A stretch of DNA of 64,000 bases from Glandiceps talaboti (taxonomy: Eukaryota; Hemichordata; Enteropneusta; Spengelidae). Within the stretch, counting starts at the first letter, position 1; each line of letters starts with the position of its first letter. Under the pieces are notes generated by a model. It saw nothing but the letters and a program-made list of their open reading frames with translations, was not told the DNA's origin and did not search any database. This document shows positions 18,684-45,200 of the stretch, piece after piece. The DNA lies in NCBI RefSeq assembly GCF_964340395.1, contig NC_135549.1, forward strand, positions 28,977,595 through 29,041,594. Direction: 5' to 3'. The position numbers and the translations under genes were made by a program.

Positions 18684-21600
18684 AGGTAATAAACATGAAT
18701 GAATGTCTTTTTATGACGACCAAATAACAGGGAACCCATGTTAACACTGACTAGGGTAATCAGTGTGTTTGCTAAGGTTGGGGGAACTCCAGTAATTGAA
18801 AGTGGTAAAAGTGGTGCAGTGTTTCTGATAGAATCTACATGTATTGGTAATTTTGTTTGGGAACCTCTGTGAAATGACATGGCAACCCTTGTAGATTTTA
18901 CCTTCTCACTGCCCTTAGCAAAAATACACTAGTTGAAACCATCTTCCAGTAGAACAACATTATTGAAATTGAATGCAGTCTCTTTTATAATGTTGTCTAC
19001 CAACTCATCACTTAAGATTTGATTTATTAATATATCAAAATGTAAGTTATTTTTTCCATCTCATTTTGAGTTAAAACTTTTTTCTCTAAACCAAATTAAA
19101 TCTTCCACTTTTGGCCCATTAATCCTGTTTTGCTCGACTTGTATTTTTTTGTGTGTACAAACAGATAGTATACCCTCCCCCTTCGAAGAGAGAGGATGTG
19201 ACGTGTGTGATGAGTTTCAGTGTCACTTCAATAAGTTAAATTGGTCATGTGACAAAGTGACATGATCATGTGATTTCAAGATATGATCACGTGATGGGAT
19301 ACCCTAGGTGATGTATATTAGTGTAACTTCATCCCCCATCTTCCTTTTGTATTATATCAATAATATTTAAAGGGGTAGTGGATATGCATGTACATGTATA
19401 TCTACTATATACAATTCAGTTATACATTGTATGTAAGTAGATGATGGGGGAGGGGGGGGGGGGGGGGGGGAGTTGAGAAGGTGGCCATAATCAGAAAATG
19501 TTTTGTGTGATACATTCAATCATGGACTTTTAGTACTTCCCATCCATGACCAATGTTCTCTCACAGAGTTTTTGGAGGGAAAGTTTGATCCAATGTGCTT
19601 CAGCTTTTCATTTGCTGTAGTCAGACTGTATTAGTATTTTCTGATAGTCATGCATGTTAATTTGTTACATGCCAGATGAGATCCTTATAAGGAATAGCTC
19701 TTACTAGTACATTTGCATATGTGTCCATTACTCAGTAAAGGTCAAAGGTCAAAAATATTTTATTGCAATATTTGTATCAGACTGTATTAAACTAAAATGC
19801 AGTTGTTGCTGACACACTGGTAATGAACGGTACATTATTGTAGATTATTGCATTGCCACCAACGATCTAGGGATGTAGATAAGGACCAATAGCCAGCAAA
19901 AACCATCCACTACTCTACAATGTTTTGTCAGCTACATTTTCAGGAGTTTGTTAAAATATTTATTTCAACCAGTATATTTCCATCATTAGGCAGATTGAAT
20001 TGAAGAGTCTCATTCATAGATATTATCACCATTTTCTCACATTTTAGCACCAACTTTTAAAACGAGCTACATCCCTGCAATCACACTTTTTATTGTTGTA
20101 CTTGCCTTTGTACAGCCAATAATTGTTGGCTTTTAATTTACACAGGAATGAAGCCTATCACACACATCCTTACGCCAACAAGTTAAGTATTTTCCCCCCT
20201 GAATGATAAAAAAATGATTTTTGAATAATATTACATCCTATGCAAGCCATCTTAAATTTTCAGAATAGTTTTGACTGATTTAAATGTTTGAACACTTCGA
20301 GTTTCTCACTGGGTTATGTCTGTATGTTATCATGAATAACAGAACCAGGGTATTACAGTATCTAACTGTGTGTGGAGTGGGTTACACTGTAGATTGAAGA
20401 GTGCCACCAACAACAAAAGTTTTACAGTCTTGACAAAATACATTTTTGAAATGTATAAGGTTTGGAAGTAGTCTCGGATATGTATAGAGGTAGATTTTAC
20501 TCATGTTTTTACATTGTTTGGCTAAATTTCATTTACAATTTGCAATGGCTCCACTTTTGACGCAGGTTACAGTTTGCTTTGTACGTGATTTGAGTGTAGC
20601 ACATCATTTTTACATGATTCTAGTGAAAGTATTGAACACAAAGAAAAATGTTTGACTTCCAGTGTACTAGTAACTTTACATGATTATTTTATTAAATTCA
20701 GAGCACTGTAATTTATGGTAAACCTTTTTTCTACCTGTTTTAGATACTACTCTGGCAATTGAGGTTTCAGTTTACTAAGATAGACACAGACTAAAAATAT
20801 TGTACTTCAATGTGGTAAATTATACAAATAGGTGATAGCTATGACTCTGTTGTGCCAATCCAATCAAGGTACTTTAAAACATTGGAAGTCTCAAAATGTA
20901 TACTGCAAGACCACAGATGTCATACGAAATGACACCGTGCTGTGAGTACAATTAAACCAACGTTCTTTCAATAGTTAACAAAGCTATATCAAAATGTTAC
21001 AAAAAATATTTTAGTTTGTTTCTGTCTTAGTAAACATGACCTCGGTTGCCTTAGTAGTATTTTGATGATGAATTAGATATGATGACCTGGGCATGCATAA
21101 GACAATGCAGTCTGTTTGAATCGACTCCTTGGCAAAAAAACTCAAACTACATGTGGTCTTAAATTCAAGCCTTAAATTTGATGAATTCATTTACCGCTGT
21201 TTATTTTCTTGTTCAACTTATCAACTCAAATTATCATTCATGTAAAAGTACGAAGATTTCAAAGTAATACATCTACAGTGATGAAAAATGTATATTTTGT
21301 GGGATTGCTGAAACAGAGTCATAATAAGAGGTTATGTTTGATTTAAATGTCAATTATTTATTTTGATAATGCTATTAAGGAGTTGTCATGACAACTCCCA
21401 GTGCTTGCTCTTCTAAAAGAAGACCTTTAGTGAAATTTATTTAAATGTTTTATCATTCTAGGTCTGATATAAGTCTGAAATCTTATTGAAGGTTGTCATG
21501 GAAACAATATCACTTTTGTCCTGGTAGCTGTAACTTTTCAAAAATTTTTAAGAAAAGAAAATGTTTGTTGAAAAGTACACAAAATCTTTAAATACGGACG

Positions 21601-21784
21601 GTGTTGAATCTGTCTAATAGTTGTTGATAAGACACTGTGCTGTCATTTGTGCCCTCTTGGTATCCTGAACTGTGAAATAATGGGAGCTTCAGTAAACGAA
21701 ATATGTGTCTTAGTCATCAGAAGATTGTGACTTTGTTTGAAGTTTGCTAGGGCCTGATGACTAGGTGATAATACATGCTTCAGC

Positions 21785-21838
21785 AACACACACACACACA
21801 CACACACACGCACGCACACACACACACACACACACACA
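21785..21838. repeat. (CA)n microsatellite
   Basis: Interrupted CA run with GCACGC variants. Confidence 0.95.
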
Positions 21839-24298
21839 ACACAACATAATGTGTTGATGATAGGAACAAAAGTTATAAAAACAAAAGTATTTCCAGTTAC
21901 AGCCACTGGGGCTTTCATAGTCTACTTGAACATTTACATCACAAAGTTTGTATTCTTTTCAAATATCTGTAGGACAAGTTTTAGTCTGTCTGTCTTTGTA
22001 TATTAGGACAACACATCATTATAGTGCTGACACTTTCACTAAAAGTTTGACAAAAGTTTTTAGGCCCTAACATCCTGTAGTGACATTCATAGATTAACAT
22101 CCCATTGTGACATGGCATCTTTTATACAATAGCAGTGTGATAAGTAAATTGTTTGTCAAAGCAGTGAGTTTATAGACAATTTGATCACATAATAATACTC
22201 CAGCAATATTGAATGTGGGGTCCTTGATAAATTCCACCCTAGTGGAGTGTAGGTTGCATCTTTTACCCTTTTAGGCCAAAGGGAGAAATGGGCACTAATT
22301 TGAATGTTCAGCGCCCTCAACGACACAACTTGGAGTCTAAACTTTTAGTGATTTGTGACAATTTTAATCATTTTTTTTTTCTGGATTGTAATAAATTTGT
22401 GTGTGTCACTGCCTATTGTTCACTACTCTATGTGTGTTGGTGTGCTTATTGTTGTCTTCTGTATCTCGGATAGTTCCTTGACAAGTGGTTGGTGAGCAGG
22501 GCGCCCTCACAGACTATGTAAAGAAATCTTTCATGAACATTTTGAATATGCAAATATGATACTTTACAGGTCAAATGAAGTGAGCTCTCACAAGTTTTGA
22601 TTGATCAGTGTTATTGAAAAATAGTGTCAAGGAGATAGTTGTGCCCCAATTATTCTGCTATATAACTTTCCAAGCACAAATTTGCTTAGTGTCTTTTAAA
22701 ATTGTCCCAAAATTTGATCTCAATGAACACAAATACTTCAGTAAATCTAAAAATATTTCCACACAACCTGCCAGAACCTTTGAAATTTACTGATAGCCCC
22801 CAGGTGTGACCTAGTATGTATTGTCATTGTACCATGATACTTGTATCCTGAGGGTGGAGGTGACCTTTAACCTTCAGTCTTCAGTTTGCCAAAGGTTGGG
22901 TTCATGACAAGACTGGACTTGTTACCACATATTCAAGCTTTGCTTTTTTAAAGCACCAGGAATGCTATTTGTTGGAGTGACACAACACATTTTATACAAA
23001 GGGGCAAAAAGTGAGTTTACATGTTGTGTCCGTGGTACTTTTCAGGTACTTTGGGATTATTGGGGTGACAGTTTTAAAGGGGATATAGGCATGAAGTGTA
23101 AATTGGTCATATATGATTTTGTGGTGGGGGTGGGGAGTTATGACATTTGTTGATAGATAATGGTCTGTTTATGCATTGCCCTTTCATATCAACCTACGGG
23201 AAGATTGTGAACAGGAGACGCCAATTTTCAGACTTGGCTGCACAAAAAGTAGACACCTTTAGGGCAGCATGTACTAGTACGGCTTTTCAATGAAGGTATC
23301 CCTCCCATGGCAAACTTATTGTGTAGATAGGATGTAAGATTTACCCTGCCTTTCAGTACCTAAAAGAATGGAATGTATAAAAGTAGTAGTTGAATAGGTC
23401 AATTGATTCTCCAGAAGTGTTTGTGGTGATGTATCATGGCTACCAGTATTTTACAGTTCAGGCATTGTACTTCCATGGTTGATGATATAAATATAACCTA
23501 TGTACAATACAGACTGAATGAAACACTGATTGTGATTGTGGACAAGTTAATCCCAAGCTAGTGTGAAGAGGATTTCTTAGTCGAGTACACTGAAACCAGG
23601 CAACGAATTTCAGGAGATGGCTTCTTCCACATGAAAGCCAATATTGCTAGAAGACCGTCTGTAGTGGCAATGTGATGTTGCCACCTAGCAACAAGGGGGA
23701 ATACAGCAAACACATCTTACTTCTATATCATCATACACCCCAAGTAGTTGTGGAAGTATACTGTAAAGGGTTATCTTATATGTATACCATTATAAATCTA
23801 GGCCAGGGGTATAAATCTATAAGCATTCATTCACTCACAGAATGGTACATTATTATTATCATCCACCCTAGTCATTCTATTGATGTTGAAATTGTCTTGG
23901 CTATGGCTTCAGAACACAACATGTGCACCATTGTACATGACTGTCATCACAATAACAGATTAGCCTTGCTTGCAGATGGAGTAAGTTGGGACTCGATTCT
24001 GACGTCCTTTTCTTTTTGTTTGTGGACGTCAGAATTAAGAAGAGTACTCCATTTGCAAACAGGACTACTACTAACAGGTATACCACACAACTAGTTTGAG
24101 AAAGGTTTGAGGTTATTATGTGATTGATTAGACTATCTTTAAATTTAGAAAATTAGAAGCTTGGTAATGGTATATCTCCATCTCATTAGTCTGATTGCAA
24201 CAAAATTGAAAATTGTGAACGTTAACCATGACCCACAGACAAGGAAACAGCAGGTCAGCAACCTGTCTTTTCTTTGTCTGTGCATGACCAGAGTATGT

Positions 24299-24351
<53 letters not shown>
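24299..24351. repeat. (CA)n microsatellite
   Basis: Uninterrupted CA run of about 50 bp. Confidence 0.95.
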
Positions 24352-24360
<9 letters not shown>

Positions 24361-26845
24361 CACAAACTATATATATATTGTCAGCTGCCAAATAGCATTT
24401 ATTATTTCTTGTACTGTTGTCTGTAAATGACTCTCTTCACAGATGGTGACATCTTCTCTCATTGTCATTACGATTTGAATTATATACATGGAACCTACAT
24501 ACAGGAACAGTATGTTTGTAATGTTGTAACTGTATCCCTGGTTACATGAAATCTACATAGCATATATTGAACGTTTCAAACACTAATTCTTGATATGTGA
24601 AATAGCATTTTACTCCCCAGGTGTGTGACAGCAATAGCAATTCTTTGCTTAGTTGATTGACACCAGGACTTGCACTCGACATGCATTAGAATTGGCATAC
24701 ATTAGACTATGTCCACATTATTGTGTTGTTGTTTTTTTGACTGGTGTAAAATGCTATTGCAGGTACCGAGAATTGTATCCATGGGTTACAAGAAATCTAC
24801 ATATTGTATATTTCTTGATAAGACAACAATGAATTCACATTGTTATTTTTTTTTAATGCTGTATGATGCTCCACTTTTCAGCATGATATCTTCTTAGAGT
24901 CAACAATTGATTTGACTTAGTCATACAAGAACTGTGACTGAACCCCTCCTGCATGTGTAACCAATTTCATTTGCTGTGATATTATTTAATAGTATACAGA
25001 AGTAATACATTTGACAGCTAGCACAACACAATACTATCAATACCTTTCTCACAAGATGTTCTCTGTGATCTGTGTAGATGCCAAGAGATCATGGCTATCG
25101 TTAAGAATTAATCTTGGGCCATACACAATACAGTTAGATTATAAATCATTGAAACCTATTTGACATATTGAAGAATCCCAATGTCACAATTCCTCCAATT
25201 TTTTTGTGTATGTCAGAACATCAAAATATATGACTTGTACAGTATAAGAATACTTGGGACTATGTAACATATTTCTGATAGCCACAATGATATTTTATAG
25301 TGCAGAGGGTACTAAACTTACACTCTTTAGGGGCAAGATTTGGGGCTTTACATGTTGAGTTTCTGAAAACTTGTAGAGATTGATAAAATCGGTATTGTTC
25401 TTACAGTAGTATATTCTATACGTGAAGTCTGAGAACAGCAATTTGGATTTCATCATTTGGATCAATCACATAGTTTTTGGTTCTATACATGTTCGCACTC
25501 ACAAAATTGGGAAGTAAACGACACCAGTTATATATTTGTTGAAGGTTGGCTTCAAAACTGTGATGGTCAAGGGAATTCTTGTGTTTTGATAAATCTTTCA
25601 ATTCAGCTGATAACTGCAATTTCACAAAACCATTCTCACTCACTCAGAACTGAAGTAAAAATACAATGTTTGTTGTATTGATAGTATTGTGTTCTTCACA
25701 TCACTGTCGTAAACTTATACAATGATACCCCTTGAACCCAAACATAGATATGCACATAGCAGTGTCTACTCTACTGACAGACCAGCTGCCTGTCTCCTTT
25801 TAACAAACTCTTACATGTGTACCTTGATCTCAAAGTGTGCTGGCTACATGACATTGTACAAAACAGAAGCAATAATATATAATAGTACAATGGACAGAAT
25901 TCCATAATCAAGAAATAACACCTTTTGTCCTACAACACATAGACTTCATCGACAGGAAGTATACAGCATCACTGAATTTCTTCACAGCTTTTATACGTAA
26001 GATTACACTTGAGAAGATAGTTTTTCTCAATTTCTCTGTAAGTTGATTACAATCAGTGATTATTTGTTTTTTAGATGTAATTAAAAGTTAAAGTTTCAAG
26101 GTAAAATTCATTTCAATGTAGGAACAGTTGCATCAGCAATAAAATAGTTCCAATTTCAGTGTAAGCAAGAGTGAAGACACGACTGAAACAAAGACAAAGA
26201 ATTTAGGTAATGTTTTGATCATATGATGAATATGTATTTTAATTAAAAATAATTCTTTGTTGACAACACAGCTGATATATGAGAACCTCACGATGTTTTT
26301 TCCACATAAGCACGACATACATGCAAAAAACACGTAAATTCTATCACATTAGATTCTAAGAGCTAGTACAGTTTAGTCTTTTCATCCCATAACAAGCACA
26401 GAAAATTCATAAATTTGTAGAGGAAATTCATATTTGTAGTAGACTGAGAGGAATATGAATAACACATAGTTACTAGAATTCAAATTTGATGTTGTTCCTA
26501 CTCTTTGATCTCCCAAAGAAAACAGTCTGTCATAGTTCATATGACTGAAATCAATATTCATCAATATGTGAACTTCATCAAACCACATGGTTAGTATACT
26601 TCATTCTCTTGGAACATTTCACAACAATACACCCTATATCATGTAGATACATTGTTAAGTTATTAAAAAAGATCACAAAGTTATCTAGAATACATCAGTT
26701 GATAAGAAAATAGGATGCCAGTCTGGGTACACATGTAAGATAAGTTGCAAAGAGACTGCCAATTAATGGCTCTAATCTAAACTGAAATCATAAATTTGTT
26801 GCTGCTGTCATATAAACAGCATCAATATTCATTTCTGCCCTTTTT

Positions 26846-40139
<13,294 letters not shown>

Positions 40140-40188
40140 CCTTCTGGTGTTTGAAACTAAAGTTCGATAGCGAGTTGAAGTTTGGTAT
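40140..40188 (-). other. ALAS1: 5' UTR part of the ALAS second exon
   Basis: An acceptor (TTATTCACAG|ATACC) at 40189/40188 lies 49 bases before the ATG. Translation starts in a spliced exon, so a separate noncoding first exon must exist upstream. The frame is open through these 49 bases but contains no ATG. Confidence 0.8.
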
Positions 40189-43100
40189 CTGTGAATAAAT
40201 ACCAAATGATGAAAGTGTAGGAGACTACTAGAAAATGTTTGTTCTGGGTGCAAAAAACATGGCTTACTTAGTACATTTGTAGGTCTGTTTGTATATCACA
40301 ACAGAAATTATTATACAAAGCATAATAAAAAAATTATTTTCATCAATATATGTTATTGTAACTTGATCACATGGATTATCAGTTATCATTATGTAAATAC
40401 ATATCGCAGGAGAAATTTGAAAAAATATTGAAAATTATCAAATTTCATAAAAGCCACACCGGATCACACTGAATATTATGCCAAATATAATTTACAATCA
40501 TATTATTGCTAAGATTACATGCATCTGTACGGTCCATCAAGTCTTGTTACATACACATGTAAAGAGACTATGATGAATTGGATTGTGTCTACTGCACAAC
40601 AACCACAATATTTGAGGTTTTTTGTTTCATACGTTAAAAGAAGTATGACAAACAACAAATCATTCTTTTGTAATTATACCATTTAAATACTCTTCTGATA
40701 TGAATATAATGATATATATATTTTACAAAGAACAATGTTACAAATAGAAATACCCAGAATAGAAGCATTTTACAATTCAATAGCATAAGTGACTACATGT
40801 ATTAATACTGAACAAATCTATTTTTCCACTATACATATCACTAAAACTAATATAGTAATAAGAATATTATTTACAGACCTTGGTAGAAAGAAGTGTTTCA
40901 CTTGCTTCACAATCATATTTGAACTACTACCCTGATTGAGAATGTTTTATAATCAAAATGATCAATTTTATTAACACATGACTGCAAGTTTAAATTTTAA
41001 GCTTCCATCTGCACATTGTGAACTGTATCACATGATCATGACAGCATATCGTGTGTACATGTATTTGCATGAAGGGCGGTCTGACCCTGTGGTGATTTTC
41101 TTGCAGGCACTGCTATTACTATACCATTTCAAACAAATGTCTTACACAATAGAAATGTAAATAGACTTAGTCATCACAAAGAATGGCTGTAACAATGTCT
41201 CACATGGGAGGGTCAGGGTACGGAGAGGTACCAATTCATTCCATTATGTTGTGGTCTACTACTACTAGTCTGATCATGACAAAACCCTAAATTTTATTCT
41301 CTCACATATTGAATGTTAGTAGTAGCCCTTATTCTTCCAAACTCATGTGAACTATCACAGTGTATATGTATAACATGATGGTCAATAGGTTTAACATGAT
41401 AGGCATTCACGTGAACTGAAGAGGGTATGGATTCAGCCTCAGGTCAAGTGACATGTGATAAAGTGGTCCAGTTTCAACTAGTGTCACTCAGTGAATACTC
41501 GCTAGCACAGACTTAACTTTTGACACTCGAAAGACAAATTTCCACATCAACGCTTTTATTTTATGTGATGTCTAATACTATGAGTAAGATTAACTTAGTG
41601 ATATGAAAGTTACTAGTACTGTGGAGTAAGCGTTTTGTCTTTAAAGTTAAAAGCACAATTTAGGCGAGTACATTTTGTATATGTATACTAGTATCTCTCA
41701 TATTTCATTTTTCACTTTCTTTTTGCACCAAAATAATTCTTTTATGTTATGGGAATAAGAAGTTTTTACTTGACACACCCTTTTTTCTCCCAGATTAGTT
41801 CTGAAATCTTTACAAAATTGTTATATTTGTGAAGCAACATAATAAGTACATGTTACTTGTACACCTTGTTTCCCTAGTTTTATTAAGTGGGCGTGGCCAC
41901 ACTGCAAAATCAGAGTTTGAATGATGACTTGCAAAATGTTGATACTGCAATGAGGTGATCAGGGCATCAAGAAACGTGGACTTTATTCTAGTTTGATTAT
42001 TCAGAGGTTAAAATATCTTTACAGGCAATGTTCTCCTTAGTAAAAGCAGAAATTAGCACCCTTAGGCTTTATGAAAAATTTGGAACCAAACTGACACTTG
42101 GCGCATTTCATATGTGAACTCAGCTGTACCTGAATTGTCATCAGTTTTATACTATAGCACTATTTGTATGCTGTAAGGACATAAACTAACAATGACTTCA
42201 TATAACATGAACTCTGCTCTTGAGATATTTCTGAGAAGGTGACCTCCAACTCCAACATGCTCGGTTACAGACTTACACAAACAAACACTGATCAACAGAT
42301 GTACACTTTACTTGGGTATATGCCACTTCCAAACATTCACTTGTTGATACTGGTACAAATGTACACATTCTCATAACACAAATTACATGAAATTATGAAT
42401 TCAGGATTGAATTGGTACAATGTAGTATGGTGAAAAACTGAATGACCTTTACGCCGCAAGGACACAGGCTACTCTAGGGTGATCTGAATATTTTAAATAA
42501 CCTTTAGTTAGAGACCTATTATATGTATGACCTTGCCCAAAATGCCGGTTCATGTCATTTTATTTTCAGTACAATGCATTCCTTGTCTGGTGAACTGCAG
42601 GTTACTGTTAAATTAAAAGAAGGCAATATACATTTGTAACTCGAAATATTTATAAGAATGTTCTGGTTGATATAATAGTAGTCTGTAAAATGTCACACCA
42701 TACTATATCAGCTATCACTGGTTTCGAATCAGTGGTTGAGCAGCCTGATAGGGCTGGACAAGATGAGAGAATTATACAAAATGTATGATGTACACATGTA
42801 GAGTCTATACTACATGTAATAGTAGATTCTACATTATCAAAAGGGTAATTCACTCATCATTCAAAGTCTCTCTGTGTCTACATTTGTAGTTTGCCTATCA
42901 TCAACGTTTGGGGTAAGAGGGCAAGGTACTGGTTACGTTACTTGGTAATTTTTGCTAAAGACTTGTTTGTCAATTTTGCTGGAAACAAAACTGCAGAACT
43001 AAGAAGTGACTAAAATGTCTGCTTGTATATGACCACAATATACTGAGTCTGGTCATTAGTAAAATTATTTAGTCTTTGAGAACTTGCTGAAGACTATAAA

Positions 43101-45020
43101 ATCACAATTTTCTTGTGGTGAAAATATCAAGGTATACAGTATATTGTCAATGTCAGCAGTTGATGGACAGTCTTTAAATTAAATTGAGTCAAAATGATAA
43201 CTATGATTTTTTAAAGATTTTTTTGTCATTCAAATACGAAAACGGTTCACTGATTTCACTTGAAACGTGGATGGTAAAGCACAAGTAAAATAAACAAACT
43301 TTGAGAAACTGACTTGCAGTTGTGTGTGCAATTTTTCATGATTTTTAAATTAGTACAATATTAATATACGTAAGGATAATGGATTGGTCATTGGAGATGA
43401 ACAGTATATGTTTTGTTCTAAGAAAATTGAATCCATTTCTGAACATACATAGCTTTGGTGAGTGTAGTGGTGTTTTGTCTTGTCCATATCTGAATGGAGT
43501 GACACAATGTGGTGATGTAACTTGTTCATGAATGAATAAGAACTGACAACATTACATCCTTATCTGTGTTAGATATACTAATACTACACACACAAGACAA
43601 AAATAAAACAAATTACTAGTATCTGTTTCTGAATCTGACAGACTTCAGAAAATAGGATAGGTTGGTCAGAATTTTATTTTACTTCACATTTATTTTATTT
43701 TTTTTAAAATCACTTCGACCAAAAGGCAAGATACTCGTTGGTCACGTCTTCAGAAATAGTTGATGAGGTGTAAATGAAGACAATTGTGTGATTCGGAAGT
43801 AGACAAACACAATATTATGCAGACTGTGGTGTTGTAGGCTGAACAGACATCGTTTCTCTCTGGAATGTGATTTTAAATACAAGTAACCAAAAACAATCTT
43901 TGGCAAGAAAATCTACAAGGAAATAGAAGTAAATTGCCATAATTTCACCCTTTTGCATGGAAAAAATGTTCAGAATCTGCGGTTTAACTAGAGTCGGTCG
44001 GCTTATCAGGAAAAAACTATTTTTCTTTAAATTTTATTAGGCCACAGACCCTCTTTGGCCTAAGAAATGTTTGTCATTTTTTTAGCAGTATTCATTCCTG
44101 TACAGCTCTGCTAGACAAAAATGTACTTCAAACCATAATCAAACAACTAAATTGTCGCTTGCCTAAATCCATTTTTAAAAAGAAAATCTAACTAACTTGT
44201 AGTCAAGGCGCTGATTTGGGCGTGACCCGGAGCATCCCAAAATCAGGATTTGTGGGAAATACAAAATGTATCGCCAACCGTCTGCAGAGTACTAGTATTC
44301 GGCATTGATGAATCGTGAGGAAAACATACCGTTAGATAATATACAAAAGTGGTTGATATATAGCTGTCATTTTGTCACGACATTCGTTCAAGTCCGTTTA
44401 ACGAGAGTGGAATTTCTACGAAACAAATGTACACATCCGGTTTCTTTACGAGTTTCCTAGTAAAGTGTACACCGTTAGGCGTTACTACACCTACACGGAA
44501 GTTCCTTGACTATTTTCTGACCATATTTCATGCCACATATTTTTGAACATCTTTCTTGTGGTTCTCCATTATTTGATAATTATTCGTCACTCTGTTCCCG
44601 TAACACTACATAGTTGTGGTAACATTGCAATGCCGGCCACCTCTTGATTTTATCGTCCATAGCTCAACGCTGTGAACGTGCGTGCTACGGTGCGCAGTGC
44701 ACAGCTGAGGGAAGTCATCTCGTTCTATTTCTAGTTGTCTGGGTACCGGGTGGACGGCCATTTCGGTAAATTCATAACAAATTCACTGTCGGTTTCCCAA
44801 CTTTTTCGTGAACTCGAATCAATGTAAATCTCACAACATGTGCTAATGTTACATGGCAAACGTTGCCTCATTTAAACCCCAGCCGAGCGAAGTTGAGAGT
44901 GGAACGTAGACAGACTCAAAATTTACACCCAGGCAGGTACAGAAAAATACACCAAATATACCCTCATGTCAACCAAACTTTGAATAACTGTGACTAAAAA
45001 CGATCTCTAGCATACTTACA
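40189..45020 (-). other. Large first intron of ALAS
   Basis: About 4.8 kb between the acceptor at 40189 and the donor at 45020. No coding exon, RNA gene or ordered repeat array is recognised in it. Confidence 0.6.
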
Positions 45021-45054
45021 TCAGTCTTCAAAAGGTATTCTCGGTGTTATTTTC

Positions 45055-45075
45055 GTGTTCTGCACTGAGAACGAC
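45055..45075 (-). promoter_or_regulatory. Candidate iron-responsive element (hairpin 1), ALAS 5' UTR
   Basis: On the minus strand: GT-C-GTTCT-CAGTGC-AGAAC-AC. The loop is CAGUGC, the upper stem is five perfect pairs, and an unpaired C sits exactly five bases before the loop, so it fits C-N5-CAGWGH. The loop is the one used in the vertebrate ALAS2 IRE. Weak point: the lower stem is only two pairs before a mismatch. Confidence 0.6.
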
Positions 45076-45090
45076 TGCTGCTTTGGTCCC

Positions 45091-45111
45091 GTGCTCTTCA
45101 CTGAGAACGAC
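45091..45111 (-). promoter_or_regulatory. Candidate iron-responsive element (hairpin 2), ALAS 5' region
   Basis: On the minus strand: GT-C-GTTCT-CAGTGA-AGAGC-AC. The loop CAGUGA is allowed by the consensus. The upper stem is five pairs including one G-U, and the bulged C is in the correct place. It lies 36 bases 5' of hairpin 1 and shares AGTCGTTCTCAGTG with it, so the two look like a tandem duplication. Whether it is in the transcript depends on the cap site. Confidence 0.5.
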
Positions 45112-45115
45112 TAAT

Positions 45116-45200
45116 GCTTACGTGAGCCAATCACCGGTTATGTTTGACCCGAAATGTACGTTCGTGACGTCAGAGTTTACACTGTTTTCATAACCTTCGC
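45116..45200 (-). promoter_or_regulatory. ALAS promoter region: CRE and CCAAT motifs
   Basis: A perfect palindromic cAMP response element TGACGTCA at 45165-45172 and a CCAAT motif (plus strand) at 45127-45131, immediately upstream of the probable noncoding exon. CREB/ATF-type control of ALAS1 is known in mammals. Confidence 0.5.

Larger units (their letters stand above)
18684..26845. other. Gene-free interval between convergent CCDC51 and ALAS
   Basis: About 8 kb with no frame I can defend as coding. The 140-codon open frame near 23672 has no family resemblance and no conserved look. Contents: a G-run at 19446-19470, CA arrays at 21785-21838 and 24301-24351, an E-box cluster near 19246-19293 and a 12-bp inverted repeat at 23996-24035. 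The distal part (about 26130-26845) probably includes the ALAS 3' UTR. Confidence 0.6.
45021..45115 (-). other. ALAS1: Probable noncoding first exon of ALAS
   Basis: The donor GACTGAT|GTAAGTATG on the minus strand ends at 45021/45020 (within one base). This is the only strong upstream candidate to pair with the acceptor at 40189. The cap site is unknown, so the upper limit is a guess: an inverted CCAAT motif lies at 45127-45131 and a CRE at 45165-45172. The exon holds two hairpins of the IRE type. Confidence 0.6.

Noticed and set aside
23672-24094. 140-codon open frame on the plus strand
   Set aside because: No recognisable domain, unremarkable composition, starts at a weak ATG in a gene-free interval and shows no splice partners.
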